A stretch of DNA of 33,317 nucleotides from the NCBI RefSeq assembly GCF_022548875.1, contig NZ_JAKZEW010000022.1:300-33616 (forward strand), in the 5' to 3' direction. The notes under the pieces were generated by a model. The model saw nothing but the letters and a program-made list of their open reading frames with translations, did no database searches and was not told the DNA's origin. Positions within the stretch are counted from its first letter, which is position 1. Every line of letters begins with the position of its first letter. The position numbers and the translations under genes are program-made. Shown here piece after piece: positions 1 to 8,553 of the stretch. The DNA is from Glycomyces sp. L485. GTDB lineage: Bacteria > Actinomycetota > Actinomycetes > Mycobacteriales > Micromonosporaceae.

Positions 1-513
1 CCCCAAGCCTCTACAGCCGAGCGGCCCGAAACCCGCACACCCGGCCGCCCCGAACCGACATCCCCTCACCGCCACCGAACCCACACCCACAGCCCCGCCA
101 CAGCCGCCGAACCGGCCTCGAGAGTCCCGCTCCTGCTCCCCACGACCGGCCTCCGTGGCCGACAGGGCACCCGCGGCCCCCACTCAGCTCCTCATCGCTG
201 CCTCGCCTGAAGCCCGACCGAGAATCACCGAACAGCCGAAGACCCCACCCCGCCCAACCATCCACCTCGTCATCGCCGCCGCCCTTGGCGCAGAACAACC
301 ATCAGCCACACCGATCCCGCCGACGACCCCACGGCCATTGCCGGACTCCTCAGGCGCACCGCGCCAACGACCACCGACACATCCGCTGCTGCTCCCCGCC
401 CCGACCTCCGCTCAGCTCCTATGACCACCAAGGCAGTCCAGGACCGGCCGCTCAAAACGACAAGCCAACGACCAACCCGCCCCGTGCGTTCGCAGCCGCC
501 CGAGACAACACGG
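1..513. other. Unassigned C/A-rich, strand-skewed stretch
   Basis: About 510 bases lie between the window edge and the truA stop codon with no gene I can support. The plus strand is strongly enriched in C and A and poor in G and T. One plus-strand frame is open from base 2 to a TGA at 422-424 and would read as a Pro/Ala/Thr-rich tail, so it could be the C-terminal end of a gene entering from the left. Its third codon positions look less GC-biased than those of the real genes here, and overlapping frames on the minus strand are also open, so I leave it as unassigned. Confidence 0.5.
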
Positions 514-1326
514 CTAGAGCGTCCGGACGCGCCTGGTGACGTCGATGCGGGAGCGCCAGTCCTCAGGATCATCTGAATAGGACACCTCGACGAGTGCGAG
601 GCCCTGCGGGCCCACGACATGGACGTCGTTCGCGCGCTCGGTGAGGGTCAAGACCGAGGCCAGCCAGTCCTCGTCGCGGCGGCCGTCGCCGACGGCGAGC
701 GCGGCGCCGACCAAGCTGCGGACCATCGAATGGCAGAACGCGTCGGCGCGGACGGTCGCGAAGGCGACGCCTTCGTCGTCGCGGGCCCAGTCGTACTGGA
801 GGAGTTCGCGGATCGTCGTAGCGCCCTCACGCTGCTTGCAGAAGCCGACGAAGTCGTGCTCGCCGAGCAGCGCCTGGCAGGCGGAGTGCATGCGCTCGAC
901 GTCGACCGGCCTGGGCCAGGCGAGGGTGTCGGACCGGCGCAGCGGGTTGACGCCCCACCGGGCGTCGGCGACACGGTAGACATAGCGGCGCCAGCGGGCC
1001 GCGAAGCGGGCGTGGAACGCCGGGTCGACCGCCTTGGACGACGTGATCCGCACATCGGGCGGCAGGATTCCCCGCAGCCGCCACAGGAGCTTCTCCCGCA
1101 GCTGTTCCCATTTCGCGGTCGGCACGTCGACGTGGACGACCTGCCCGACTGCGTGGACGCCGGCATCGGTGCGCCCGGCGACGGTGAACTCCTCGATCTC
1201 GCCGAACAGCAACTCCAGGGCGCGGATCACCTCGGCGGCGACGGTCCGCCGGCCGGGTTGCAGCGCCCAGCCGGAGAAGTCCGCCCCGTCGTAGGCGACG
1301 CCGAGCCGCAGCCTGGTCTTTTCCAC
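514..1326 (-). CDS. truA: tRNA pseudouridine(38-40) synthase TruA
   Basis: TruA isomerises uridines 38-40 in the anticodon arm of many tRNAs to pseudouridine. The 270-residue product opens with the family-typical TRLRLGVAYDG and contains AGRTDAGVHA, whose Asp is the catalytic residue. I chose GTG at 1326 because a GGAGG ribosome binding site lies just upstream. The in-frame ATG at 1359 falls inside the terminator hairpin between rplQ and truA and would start within that stem. truA is the last gene of the alpha-operon cluster, in its usual place after rplQ, but the terminator means that full expression needs readthrough or its own promoter. Confidence 0.95.
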   Translation of the reverse strand: MEKTRLRLGVAYDGADFSGWALQPGRRTVAAEVIRALELLFGEIEEFTVAGRTDAGVHAVGQVVHVDVPTAKWEQLREKLLWRLRGILPPDVRITSSKAVDPAFHARFAARWRRYVYRVADARWGVNPLRRSDTLAWPRPVDVERMHSACQALLGEHDFVGFCKQREGATTIRELLQYDWARDDEGVAFATVRADAFCHSMVRSLVGAALAVGDGRRDEDWLASVLTLTERANDVHVVGPQGLALVEVSYSDDPEDWRSRIDVTRRVRTL

Positions 1327-1348
1327 GAAATGCCTCCAGATACGGAAA

Positions 1349-1380
1349 ACCGCGCGCAAAGCATAAGCCTTGCGCGCGGT
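1349..1380 (-). terminator. Intrinsic terminator between rplQ and truA
   Basis: A perfect 11-bp stem (ACCGCGCGCAA, 1349-1359, pairing with 1370-1380) has a 10-base loop and is followed on the minus strand by TTTTCC. This is a classic rho-independent terminator after rplQ. The truA ribosome binding site begins only a few bases beyond it. Confidence 0.8.
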
Positions 1381-1391
1381 CTCACGCGTTG

Positions 1392-1745
1392 CTAGTCGAC
1401 GAGCTCGATGATCGCCATCGGCGCGTTGTCGCCCTTGCGGTTCCCGGCCTTGATGATCCGGGTGTAACCGCCTTCGCGCTCGGCGAAGCGCGGGGCGACC
1501 TGCTCGAACAGGTCGTGCGTAGCGTCCTTGTTGCGCAGCTTGGCCAGCGCCAGACGGCGGTGGTGCAGGCTGCCCTTCTTGCCGTACGTGATGAGACGCT
1601 CGGCGTAGGGACGCAGCCGACGAGCCTTCGTCAGCGTGGTCGTGATGCTGCCGTGCTCGAACAGCGAGGCGGCCAGGTTGGCCAGCATCAGCTTCTCGTG
1701 CGCCGGGGAACCGCCCAGGCGCGGGCCCTTGGGAGGCTTAGGCAT
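1392..1745 (-). CDS. rplQ: 50S ribosomal protein L17
   Basis: L17 is a structural protein of the large ribosomal subunit. The 117-residue product starts [25 protein letters not shown], matching the conserved L17 N-terminus (normally with RLGRxxxHR in Gram-negatives, RLGGSxAHE in actinobacteria), and continues with the [17 protein letters not shown] segment. A GAGGAGC ribosome binding site precedes the ATG. It follows rpoA after about 69 bases and is ended by the hairpin before truA, so it is probably the last gene of the main ribosomal transcript. Confidence 0.97.
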   Translation of the reverse strand: MPKPPKGPRLGGSPAHEKLMLANLAASLFEHGSITTTLTKARRLRPYAERLITYGKKGSLHHRRLALAKLRNKDATHDLFEQVAPRFAEREGGYTRIIKAGNRKGDNAPMAIIELVD

Positions 1746-1814
1746 TGTCTTGCTCCTCTGGTGTTGGCGCGGCCGGCCGTTTCACGGAACCGACCGCCAC
1801 TGGTTCGGGCAGCG

Positions 1815-2861
1815 CTAGAGCTGCTCGGTCTCGCGGAGATCCTCACCGTCGTCTTCGTACTCGTCGGACTCGGCGGTCTCCTCGGATCCGTAGGCCACGG
1901 CGGCCTCGGACGGGTCGAAGGTGCCGGGCGAGTCCTTCAGGCTCAGGCCCATGCCGGCGAGCTTCATCTTGACCTCGTCGATCGACTTCTGCCCGAAATT
2001 CCTTATGTCGAGCAGGTCGGCCTCGGTGCGGTTGATGAGTTCGCCGACGGTGTTGACGCCCTCGCGCTTGAGGCAGTTGTAGGACCGGACGGTCATGTCC
2101 AGATCCTCGATCGGCAGGGCCAGGTCGGCTGCCAGCTGCTGGTCGGCGGGGCTCGGCCCGACATCGATGCCCTCGGCCTCGGTGTCGAGCTCGCGGTAGA
2201 GCCCGAACAGCTCGACCAGGGTCGAGCCGGCCGAGGCCAGAGCCGTGCGCGGCGAGGTCGAGGCCTTCGTCTCGACGTCGACGGTCAGCTTGTCGAAGTC
2301 GGTGCGCTGCTCGACGCGGGTGGCGTCGACCGAGTAGGCCACCTTCAAGACCGGCGAGTAGATCGAGTCGACCGGGACGCGGCCGATCTCGTTCGTGTCG
2401 GCCTTGTTCTGCGGGGCCGAGACGTAGCCTCGGCCGCGCTCCACTACGAACTCCATGTCCAGACGGCCCTTGGAGTTCAGGGTCGCGAGCTTGAGTTCGG
2501 GGTTGTGGACCTGCACTCCGGCGGGCGGCTGGATGTCGCCGGCGAGGACTTCGCCGGGTCCTTCCTTGCGCAGGTACATGGTGGCCGGCTCGTCGTTCTC
2601 CGAGGAGACGCAGATCTGCTTGACGTTCAGCACCAGCTCGACGACGTCTTCTTTGACGCCGGGAATGGTGGAGAACTCGTGCAGCACGCCGTCGATCTTG
2701 ATCGAGGTGACCGCTGCGCCCGGGATGGACGACAGCAGCGTGCGCCGCAGCGAGTTGCCCAGCGTGTAGCCGAAGCCGGGCTCGAGCGGTTCGATGGTGA
2801 ACTTCGAGCGGGTCGGGCTGATCTGCTGCTCGGAAAGCGTGGGCCGCTGAGTGATAAGCAC
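1815..2861 (-). CDS. rpoA: DNA-directed RNA polymerase alpha subunit
   Basis: RpoA nucleates assembly of core RNA polymerase through its N-terminal domain and contacts upstream promoter DNA and activators through its C-terminal domain. The 348-residue product begins with GTG, reading [10 protein letters not shown]. It shows the dimerisation segment [20 protein letters not shown] and, near residues 250-320, the C-terminal helix-hairpin-helix region with [14 protein letters not shown] and [14 protein letters not shown]. An acidic tail rich in Glu and Asp follows, as in many actinobacteria. An AAAGGA ribosome binding site lies upstream. Unusually for this operon type, rpsK rather than rpsD is the immediate upstream gene. 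Confidence 0.98.
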   Translation of the reverse strand: MLITQRPTLSEQQISPTRSKFTIEPLEPGFGYTLGNSLRRTLLSSIPGAAVTSIKIDGVLHEFSTIPGVKEDVVELVLNVKQICVSSENDEPATMYLRKEGPGEVLAGDIQPPAGVQVHNPELKLATLNSKGRLDMEFVVERGRGYVSAPQNKADTNEIGRVPVDSIYSPVLKVAYSVDATRVEQRTDFDKLTVDVETKASTSPRTALASAGSTLVELFGLYRELDTEAEGIDVGPSPADQQLAADLALPIEDLDMTVRSYNCLKREGVNTVGELINRTEADLLDIRNFGQKSIDEVKMKLAGMGLSLKDSPGTFDPSEAAVAYGSEETAESDEYEDDGEDLRETEQL

Positions 2862-2957
2862 TGTCGGTGTTTCCTTTGTTCGGGGCGCCCGCTATATGAC
2901 GCCGCTAACGTTTGGATCTTTGCCGTCCGGCCGGACGGCTAACGGTGTGGAACCCGG

Positions 2958-3356
2958 CTAGACGCGGCGGCGCTTCGGCGGGCGGCAACCGTTGTGCGGC
3001 TGCGGGGTCACGTCGTTGATCGAGCCGACCTCGAGGCCGACGGCCTGAAGCGAGCGGATCGCGGTCTCGCGGCCGGAGCCGGGACCCTTGACGTAGACGT
3101 CGACCTTGCGCATGCCGTTGTCCATCGCCTTGCGGGCGGCGGCCTCGGCCGCCATCTGCGCGGCGAACGGGGTCGACTTGCGCGAGCCCTTGAAGCCCAC
3201 CTGGCCCGAGGAGGACCAGGAGATGACCGCACCGGTCGGGTCGGTGATCGACACGATGGTGTTGTTGAAGGTGCTCTTGATGTGGGCGTGCCCGTGGGGC
3301 ACGTTCTTCTTCTTTGCGCGCGGGTTCTTTGAACCGCCGCGAGTCTTCGGTGGCAT
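2958..3356 (-). CDS. rpsK: 30S ribosomal protein S11
   Basis: S11 is a platform protein of the small subunit near the E site. The 132-residue product contains the family core [23 protein letters not shown] and [18 protein letters not shown]. It ends in the conserved basic tail around [16 protein letters not shown]. It follows rpsM with a 19-base gap and is followed by rpoA with about 96 bases between. In the common bacterial order rpsD would occupy that last gap, but here it does not. Confidence 0.98.
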   Translation of the reverse strand: MPPKTRGGSKNPRAKKKNVPHGHAHIKSTFNNTIVSITDPTGAVISWSSSGQVGFKGSRKSTPFAAQMAAEAAARKAMDNGMRKVDVYVKGPGSGRETAIRSLQAVGLEVGSINDVTPQPHNGCRPPKRRRV

Positions 3357-3375
3357 CTCTTGCGCTCCTCAGGCC

Positions 3376-3750
3376 CTAGCGGGCCTTCTTCTTTCCGGCG
3401 ACGGTCTTCTTCGGGCCCTTGCGGGTCCGAGCGTTGGTCTTGGTGCGCTGACCGTGGACCGGGAGGCCGAAGCGGTGACGCAGGCCCTGGTAGCAGCCGA
3501 TCTCGATCTTGCGGCGGATGTCGGCCTGCACTTCGCGGCGCAGGTCACCCTCGACTTGGTAGTGCTCCTCGATGTGGTCGCGGAGCTTCACCATTTCTTC
3601 GTCGGTGAGGTCCTTGACCCGCTTGTCGCGGTCGAGACCGGTGGCCTCGATCGTCTCAAGCGAGCGCGTGCGGCCGACACCGTAGATGTAGGTGAGTGCG
3701 ATCTCCAGGCGCTTGTCGCGCGGGAGGTCCACTCCAACCAGGCGTGCCAT
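3376..3750 (-). CDS. rpsM: 30S ribosomal protein S13
   Basis: S13 lies in the head of the small subunit and forms bridges to the large subunit and P-site tRNA. The 124-residue product begins [24 protein letters not shown] and has the conserved [25 protein letters not shown] near the C-terminus. An AAGGAG ribosome binding site sits 9 bases before the ATG. It is separated from rpmJ by an unusually long, hairpin-rich 182-base spacer, described separately. Confidence 0.98.
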   Translation of the reverse strand: MARLVGVDLPRDKRLEIALTYIYGVGRTRSLETIEATGLDRDKRVKDLTDEEMVKLRDHIEEHYQVEGDLRREVQADIRRKIEIGCYQGLRHRFGLPVHGQRTKTNARTRKGPKKTVAGKKKAR

Positions 3751-3932
3751 CTAGGCGTTCTCCTTGGCGTTCCGGAGGTCTGACCGCCGCCGTCCCGCCG
3801 GGGTGCGAATCCCCTGCCCTCGACGGGCGATGCGAGCCTCGGCCTCCGAGCCGAGGGTTGTGCGCGAAAGGGCGCACTGGCGGCGGTTCCCCATCTCTGA
3901 GCGTGGGGCCTTGCTTATTGGCGTTTGAAGGT
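3751..3932 (-). promoter_or_regulatory. Hairpin-rich leader between rpmJ and rpsM
   Basis: This 182-base spacer is long for genes within a ribosomal operon. Read on the minus strand it can form consecutive hairpins: CCCCA/TGGGG, GTGCGC/GCGCAC, CCTCGGC/GCCGAGG and GGGG/CCCC around ATTCGCA. An outer CCGCCG/CGGCGG pairing could close a multi-branched structure that ends just before the rpsM ribosome binding site. This is what an autoregulatory ribosomal-protein leader or an attenuator would look like. I saw no U-run, and I do not recognise a named leader family. Confidence 0.35.
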
Positions 3933-4049
3933 CTAGCCCTGACGCTGCTTGTGACGCGGGTCGGACGAGCAGATGACCATCACTCGTCCGTGCCTGCGGA
4001 TCACGCGGCAGTTCTTGCAGATCTTCTTGACGCTCGGTTTGACTTTCAC
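3933..4049 (-). CDS. rpmJ: 50S ribosomal protein L36
   Basis: L36 is the smallest large-subunit protein. The gene starts with GTG and encodes 38 residues, [14 protein letters not shown] followed by [24 protein letters not shown]. The zinc ligands C11, C14, C27 and H33 are all present, so this is the zinc-binding form. It lies between infA (27 bases upstream) and rpsM, its normal position. The usual family length is 37-38 residues. Confidence 0.95.
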   Translation of the reverse strand: MKVKPSVKKICKNCRVIRRHGRVMVICSSDPRHKQRQG

Positions 4050-4076
4050 GAGTCCTACTTACGTGTAGTCGTCAGG

Positions 4077-4298
4077 TCAGCGATAGCGGTAGACAATCCG
4101 CCCGCGCGACAGGTCGTACGGCGAGAGTTCGACGACTACGCGGTCCTCTGGGAGGATCCGGATGTAGTTCTGACGCATCTTGCCGCTGATGTGAGCGAGT
4201 ACTTTGTGGCCGTTGGTGAGTTCCACCCGGAACATAGCGTTCGGGAGGGACTCGACGACCTTGCCTTCAATCTCGATGGCACCGTCTTTTTTCGGCAT
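4077..4298 (-). CDS. infA: Translation initiation factor IF-1
   Basis: IF-1 is an OB-fold protein that occupies the ribosomal A site during initiation. The 73-residue product, [20 protein letters not shown] onward, matches the family along its whole length, with the conserved [21 protein letters not shown] segment. I chose the ATG at 4298, which gives the standard N-terminus; a longer in-frame extension upstream has no family support. A GGAGG lies very close to the start. infA is usually preceded by map and adk. Here it is preceded by a long spacer and rpsD, so it probably begins its own transcript. Confidence 0.97.
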   Translation of the reverse strand: MPKKDGAIEIEGKVVESLPNAMFRVELTNGHKVLAHISGKMRQNYIRILPEDRVVVELSPYDLSRGRIVYRYR

Positions 4299-4638
4299 GT
4301 CCTCCGCTACCGTGACAACTAGGTCCGAACACTCCCCACCCATGGCGGATGCGGAGCTACTGGCACAGCCTGCCCAGCGCTGGTGGTCCCGCGAAGGGGC
4401 CGCTTGCGTTGATCAGGCATGTTTCACGGCCCGCAGATGGGGCCGCATGTGCGGCCGCGGTGCGGCCTGAAGGGCCGCGCGCTGGTCGCACCGGTACAGC
4501 TCGCCTTAGCCGCGTCCCAGTTCACCGGAGCGCGGGCGAACTCGGAACAGAACGGACTGCACCGCTGGCTAAGTCTACTCGCGTCCGCGAGGCGACTACC
4601 AGCGGGGAGACCGTGACGGACGGCACTGCTGCGAACAC
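4299..4638 (-). promoter_or_regulatory. infA upstream region with candidate promoter and structured leader
   Basis: About 340 bases separate infA from the rpsD terminator. On the minus strand a TAGACT -10-like hexamer lies at 4577-4572, with a weak -35-like TGGTAG upstream. The transcript from it would have a leader of roughly 260 bases. Several GC-rich inverted repeats of the GCGGCC/GGCCGC type lie around 4440-4482. No open frame in the spacer looks like a gene. It is the likely start of the infA-to-rplQ transcript. Confidence 0.4.
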
Positions 4639-4671
4639 GAGGCGGCCCACCGCATCGCGGAGGGCCGCCTC
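4639..4671 (-). terminator. Terminator hairpin downstream of rpsD
   Basis: A perfect 10-bp stem, GAGGCGGCCC (4639-4648) with GGGCCGCCTC (4662-4671), surrounds a 13-base loop and starts about 10 bases after the rpsD stop codon. There is no long U-tract, which is common for actinobacterial terminators. It separates rpsD from infA transcriptionally. Confidence 0.7.
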
Positions 4672-4681
4672 GCTGAAACTC

Positions 4682-5287
4682 TTACTTCGAGTAGTACTCG
4701 ACGACGAGCTGCTCGTCGCAGATCACAGGGACCTGCTTGCGCTCGGGCACCTGGATGAACCGGGCCACGAGGCCTTCGAGGTGCGACTCGATGTAGGCCG
4801 GGGTCTGCTCGCCCGCCCAGGCGCCGGCCGCGGCCAGCTGGAACGGCGTCATCGAACGGGACTTCTTCCGGACCTGGATGAAGTCGTTCGGCTTGAGCCG
4901 GTAGGACGGGATGTCGACCTTGCGGCCGTTCACGGTGAAGTGACCGTGGTTGACGAACTGGCGCGCCTGGTAGATGGTGCGCGCGAAGCCGGCGCGCAGC
5001 ACGAAGGCGTCGAGGCGCGACTCGAGCAGGCCGACGAGGATCTCACCGGTCTTGCCCTGCTTGCGCACGGCCTCGGCGTAGGCGTTGCGCAGCTGGCGCT
5101 CGGAGATGTTGTACTGCGCGCGGAGGCGCTGCTTCTCGACGAGCTGGTTCTTGTAGTCCGATTCCTTCTTGCGGCCACGGCCGTGCTGCCCCGGAGGGTA
5201 GGGACGGCGCTCCATGTATTTGGCGGCCTTCGGCGTCAGGGCGATCCCGAGAGAACGGGAAAGCTTGACCTTCGCCTTCGCTTCCAT
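4682..5287 (-). CDS. rpsD: 30S ribosomal protein S4 (zinc-free form)
   Basis: S4 binds 16S rRNA early in assembly of the small subunit. The 201-residue product contains PYPPGQHGRGRKKESDYKNQL, the S4 RNA-binding domain (RLDAFVLRAGFARTIYQARQ, then FVNHGHFTVNGRKVDIPSYR) and the C-terminal VPVICDEQLVVEYYSK. The N-terminal cysteines of the zinc-binding S4 type are absent, so this is the C-minus paralogue, as in Streptomyces, where rpsD is also outside the alpha operon. A GGAG site 6 bases upstream supports the ATG. It has its own terminator downstream and a 176-base spacer upstream. Confidence 0.97.
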   Translation of the reverse strand: MEAKAKVKLSRSLGIALTPKAAKYMERRPYPPGQHGRGRKKESDYKNQLVEKQRLRAQYNISERQLRNAYAEAVRKQGKTGEILVGLLESRLDAFVLRAGFARTIYQARQFVNHGHFTVNGRKVDIPSYRLKPNDFIQVRKKSRSMTPFQLAAAGAWAGEQTPAYIESHLEGLVARFIQVPERKQVPVICDEQLVVEYYSK

Positions 5288-5463
5288 GCAAACTCCATTA
5301 ATTCATCACTTGCCTCGTTCGAGGCACGACTCGCCTCTGACCTGCAGAAGCGGGAGAGTGTCGCGTGCTCATGCGGCGCGGACACGGGTATACGGCGGAT
5401 CCCGCGCCCCGGGATTGGGACGTGAACCTCAGCTGACCAATCTACGCGGCACTCGGACCAGCA
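5288..5463 (-). promoter_or_regulatory. rpsD leader with hairpin and candidate promoter
   Basis: This spacer lies between the ddl stop and rpsD. On the minus strand it contains a TATACC -10-like hexamer near 5390. Close to the gene it has a compact hairpin, TGCCTC-GTTC-GAGGCA on the plus strand (5311-5326), which ends about 20 bases upstream of the rpsD ribosome binding site. S4 is a known autogenous regulator in other bacteria, so the hairpin is a possible binding site; that link is inference. Confidence 0.35.
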
Positions 5464-6504
5464 TCAACGCCGGGATGCCGCGAGAGTGACCAAGCGCTCC
5501 ACCAGCTCGCCGTACTCGACTCCGGCGGCGGCGAACGCCTGCGGCACGCCGCTCATCGGGGTGAGGCCCGGCATGGTGTTGACCTCGTTGAGGTAGACCG
5601 TGCCGTCGGCCGTCAGGAAGCAGTCCACGCGGGCCAGGTCGCGGCAGTCGAGCAGCCGGAAGACCTTCCTGGCCAGCGCCTGCGCCTGCTCGGCGACGCC
5701 CTCGGGGTAGTCGGGCCTGAGGTTGAACGGCTCGGGGTTGTCGAGGTACTTCGCCTCGAAGTCGAACCACCCGTCCTCGCCGGCGGCGAGGACCTCGAGC
5801 GGGAAGGTGACGTCCAGGTCGCCGTCGAGCGTGGCGAGGACGCCCATCTCGATCTCGCGGACGCCTTCGAAGGCGGCTTCGAAGACGACCTTTTCGTCGA
5901 CTTCGCGGGCCTTCCCGACGGCCTCCTCGAGCGAGGCTCCCGACTTGACCTTGCTGATCCCCAGGCTGGAGCCGGCGCGGGCCGGCTTGACGAAGACCGG
6001 GAAGCCGAGCTCGTCGATGACGGCCTGCGCGTCGAGTTCCTCACCGGGTTTGAGGACCGCCCACTTGCCCTGCGGGACGCCCTCGGCGTCGAGCAGGCGC
6101 TTGGTGAACTCCTTGTCCATGCAGATGGAGCTGGCGAGCACGCCGGAGCCGACGTACGGGACTCCCGCCATCTCGAACAGGCCCTGGATCGTGCCGTCCT
6201 CGCCGTAGGGGCCGTGGAGGACGGGGAAGGCGACGTCGGCGGGCTGCTCGGAGCCGGGTCCGAGTTCGAGCGCGACGGACTTGCCGGAGTCGGCGGTGAC
6301 CTCCGGGAGCGGCTTGGACTCCTCGATCGCGAAGGTGGAGTCGTCCGGGAGTCGCACCCAGTCGCCGTCGCGGGTGATGCCGATGGCGGTGACCTCGTAG
6401 CCGCGTCCCCGGAGCGCTTCGGCGACACCGGAGCCGGACGAGCAGGAGACGGGTTGTTCGACACTGCGCCCGCCGAGGAACACGGCGACGGTTGGCTTAG
6501 ACAT
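5464..6504 (-). CDS. ddl: D-alanine--D-alanine ligase
   Basis: Ddl makes D-alanyl-D-alanine for peptidoglycan precursors using ATP. The 346-residue product shows the ATP-grasp elements [12 protein letters not shown] (from H97), [15 protein letters not shown] and the C-terminal [14 protein letters not shown]. The N-terminal motif, normally GGRSSEHEVS, reads [10 protein letters not shown] (residues 11-20): the D-Ala-binding Glu16 is kept but the following His-Glu is Gln-Pro. A GAGG site 8 bases upstream supports the ATG. The start overlaps the gpsA stop by 8 bases, so the two are translationally coupled. It is the last gene of plsC-gpsA-ddl. Confidence 0.94.
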   Translation of the reverse strand: MSKPTVAVFLGGRSVEQPVSCSSGSGVAEALRGRGYEVTAIGITRDGDWVRLPDDSTFAIEESKPLPEVTADSGKSVALELGPGSEQPADVAFPVLHGPYGEDGTIQGLFEMAGVPYVGSGVLASSICMDKEFTKRLLDAEGVPQGKWAVLKPGEELDAQAVIDELGFPVFVKPARAGSSLGISKVKSGASLEEAVGKAREVDEKVVFEAAFEGVREIEMGVLATLDGDLDVTFPLEVLAAGEDGWFDFEAKYLDNPEPFNLRPDYPEGVAEQAQALARKVFRLLDCRDLARVDCFLTADGTVYLNEVNTMPGLTPMSGVPQAFAAAGVEYGELVERLVTLAASRR

Positions 6505-7516
6505 TATTTGACCTCAAGGTGTCGGTTTCGGGTTTGGTCTCGCGGCCCATGAGCTCGGCGACGGCGGCTCGGGGGTCGAGTCCTTCGTGGCAGACGCGTT
6601 CGACGGCGTCGCAAATCGGCATCTCCACTCCGACCTTGCGGGCGAGGTCGGTGATCGAACGGCAGCTCTTGACGCCCTCGGCGGTCTGCTTGGTGACCCG
6701 GGCGGCCTCTTCCAACGTCGCGCCGAGGCCGAGCTGCTCACCGAAGGTGTGGTTGCGCGACAGCGGCGAGGAGCAGGTGGCGACCAGGTCGCCGAGCCCG
6801 GCCAGACCCGCGAACGTGGCGGGGTCGGCGCCGAGCCGGATACCGAGGCGCGTCGTCTCGGCCAGGCCGCGGGTGATGATCGTGGCTTTGGTGTTGTCGC
6901 CCAGGCCCATGCCGGCGGCCATGCCGTAGGCGAGGGCTATGACGTTCTTGGTGGCGCCGCCGAGCTCGCAGCCGACGACGTCGGTGTTGGTGTAGGGCCG
7001 GAAGTATGAGGTGATGACCGCGCGCTGGACGGCGACGGCGCGGTCGTGGTCGGTGCAGGCCACCACGGAGGCGGTCGGCTGCTCCTCGGCGATCTCACGG
7101 GCCAGGTTCGGCCCGGACAAGACCGCCACGCGTCCGGGGTCGGCACCGGTGACCTCGGCGATGACCTCGGTCATGCGGGAGGTGGTGCCGAGTTCGATGC
7201 CCTTCATGAGGCTCAGGAGGGTCGCGTCGGGTTCGATGAGGTCGGACCAGGCGGCGAGGTTCTCGCGGAGGGTCTGGCTGGGGATGGAGAGCACGACGAT
7301 GCCGGCGCCCTTGAGGGCCTCTGCCGGGTCGTCGGTGGCGGAGACGGCCTCGCCGAGCCTGATGTCCGGGAAGTATTCCGGGTTGGAGCGTCGGTCTCTG
7401 ATACCCGCGGCGACGCTGGCGCGCCGCGCCCAGAGAGTGACAGGCGTTCCGGCGTCGGCGAGGATCTTGGCGAACACGGTTCCCCATGACCCGGCTCCCA
7501 TGACGGCTGCTCTCAC
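6497..7516 (-). CDS. gpsA: NAD(P)-dependent glycerol-3-phosphate dehydrogenase
   Basis: GpsA reduces dihydroxyacetone phosphate to sn-glycerol-3-phosphate, the backbone of phospholipids. The 339-residue product has the N-terminal Rossmann motif [18 protein letters not shown], the conserved [17 protein letters not shown] and the catalytic-lysine segment [21 protein letters not shown]. It starts at GTG 7516, overlapping the plsC stop codon as GTGA. Its own ribosome binding site is weak, which suggests coupling to plsC translation. Placement next to an acyltransferase and ddl is the arrangement known from actinobacteria. Confidence 0.96.
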   Translation of the reverse strand: MRAAVMGAGSWGTVFAKILADAGTPVTLWARRASVAAGIRDRRSNPEYFPDIRLGEAVSATDDPAEALKGAGIVVLSIPSQTLRENLAAWSDLIEPDATLLSLMKGIELGTTSRMTEVIAEVTGADPGRVAVLSGPNLAREIAEEQPTASVVACTDHDRAVAVQRAVITSYFRPYTNTDVVGCELGGATKNVIALAYGMAAGMGLGDNTKATIITRGLAETTRLGIRLGADPATFAGLAGLGDLVATCSSPLSRNHTFGEQLGLGATLEEAARVTKQTAEGVKSCRSITDLARKVGVEMPICDAVERVCHEGLDPRAAVAELMGRETKPETDTLRSNNV

Positions 7517-8292
7517 TCGGTCGGCTCGCTTTCTTCGTTCTGGTTCCTACGTTGCTCGCGGAGATCGAACAGGGGCGGTGCCTTTTCGCCGCGAAGCTCG
7601 GCGACGCCGAGCCGGAGGGCGTTCATGATCTCGTCGGTGACGGCGGCGAGGTTCTCACGGGTGGTCTCGGCGCCCTGCCATCTCGACAAGTCGACCGGCG
7701 GGAGCGCTTTGACGGTCACCGTCTTGCGCTTGCCGAGCTTGAACTTGGGCTTGCGGTGGCGGTCGTGGATCGCGAGGGCGCCCCACTGCACGACCGGGAC
7801 CACGGGGGCGCCGGTCTCCAGGGCGAGGCGGGCGACGCCGGTCTTGCCGCGCATGGGCCAGCGGTTCGGTTCCTTGGTGACCGTGCCTTCCGGGGCGACG
7901 ACGACCACGCCCCCGCGTCTCAGCACCGCGATGGCCTCGCGCAGGGAGTCGGCGGCGTCGGTGCGGCCCCGGTAGACCGGGATCTGACCGGTGGCCTTGA
8001 GAATCGGGCCGATGACGGGGACCTCGACGATGGTGTTCTTGAGCAGGAAGCGGGGGTGGCGGCCGGCGTTGTAGATGTAGTGGACGACCGGGAGCGGGTC
8101 GATGTCGGAGTAGTGGTTCCACACGAAGATGACCGGGCCGTCGAGGGGCACATGCTCCATGCCGCTCCAGCGGCGCTTGGTGAGGAGCAGCATGCCGCCC
8201 TTGAAGATGCTGCCGGGGAGGTGGACCCAGCCGAGCCGTTCGCCTCCGGCCCGGCGGAGAGTGTATTTCGTCCCCGCCGTCTCCTCGGTCAC
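7513..8292 (-). CDS. plsC: 1-acyl-sn-glycerol-3-phosphate acyltransferase family protein
   Basis: PlsC-family enzymes transfer an acyl chain to lysophosphatidic acid to make phosphatidic acid at the membrane. The 259-residue product has the acyltransferase motif I as NHYSDID (H60 and D65, the HX4D pair) and motif III as PEGT (E135-T137). It ends in a charged tail. I chose GTG at 8292 because AAGGAG lies 7 bases upstream; a longer frame upstream has no family similarity. It leads an operon with gpsA and ddl. The exact acyl acceptor cannot be read from sequence. Confidence 0.9.
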   Translation of the reverse strand: MTEETAGTKYTLRRAGGERLGWVHLPGSIFKGGMLLLTKRRWSGMEHVPLDGPVIFVWNHYSDIDPLPVVHYIYNAGRHPRFLLKNTIVEVPVIGPILKATGQIPVYRGRTDAADSLREAIAVLRRGGVVVVAPEGTVTKEPNRWPMRGKTGVARLALETGAPVVPVVQWGALAIHDRHRKPKFKLGKRKTVTVKALPPVDLSRWQGAETTRENLAAVTDEIMNALRLGVAELRGEKAPPLFDLREQRRNQNEESEPTE

Positions 8293-8345
8293 CTGCTCGC
8301 TCCTTAAATGTGGGATGGTCTGTGGGGAGCACTCTATAGCCCGCT
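8293..8345 (-). promoter_or_regulatory. Candidate plsC-gpsA-ddl promoter
   Basis: On the minus strand a TATAGA hexamer at 8338-8333 would place the transcript start near 8326, giving a leader of about 34 bases before the plsC GTG with its AAGGAG site. The -35 region is not convincing, so the promoter may be an extended or activator-dependent type. Confidence 0.4.
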
Positions 8346-8553
8346 CGGCCACGGGCGGGAGACGGGAACCGTGCCGTGTGGTTCGACTCAGAGAGCAAAG
8401 CCTGGTCAACACGGGGTGTGAGCCCACCGGTACGGCCTGAGCCGATTCGTGGCTCGCAAGTTTCGCCATGGGGTCAATTTACGGCTCGGAAGCTTCACCA
8501 GAGGCCGATTCAGCCCGCGGCTCTCACGAACGGCGACTTGCGCCGATAGCCGA

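Noticed and set aside
1389-2942. A 517-codon plus-strand frame over rplQ and rpoA
   Set aside because: Antisense shadow of essential ribosomal and polymerase genes; no ribosome binding site or recognisable domain.
3784-3830. tRNA-like T-arm, GGGG-TGCGAAT-CCCC on the plus strand
   Set aside because: Only the arm is present; I found no matching acceptor, D or anticodon arm, and the loop deviates from TTCGAAT. It is better explained as one hairpin of the rpsM leader.
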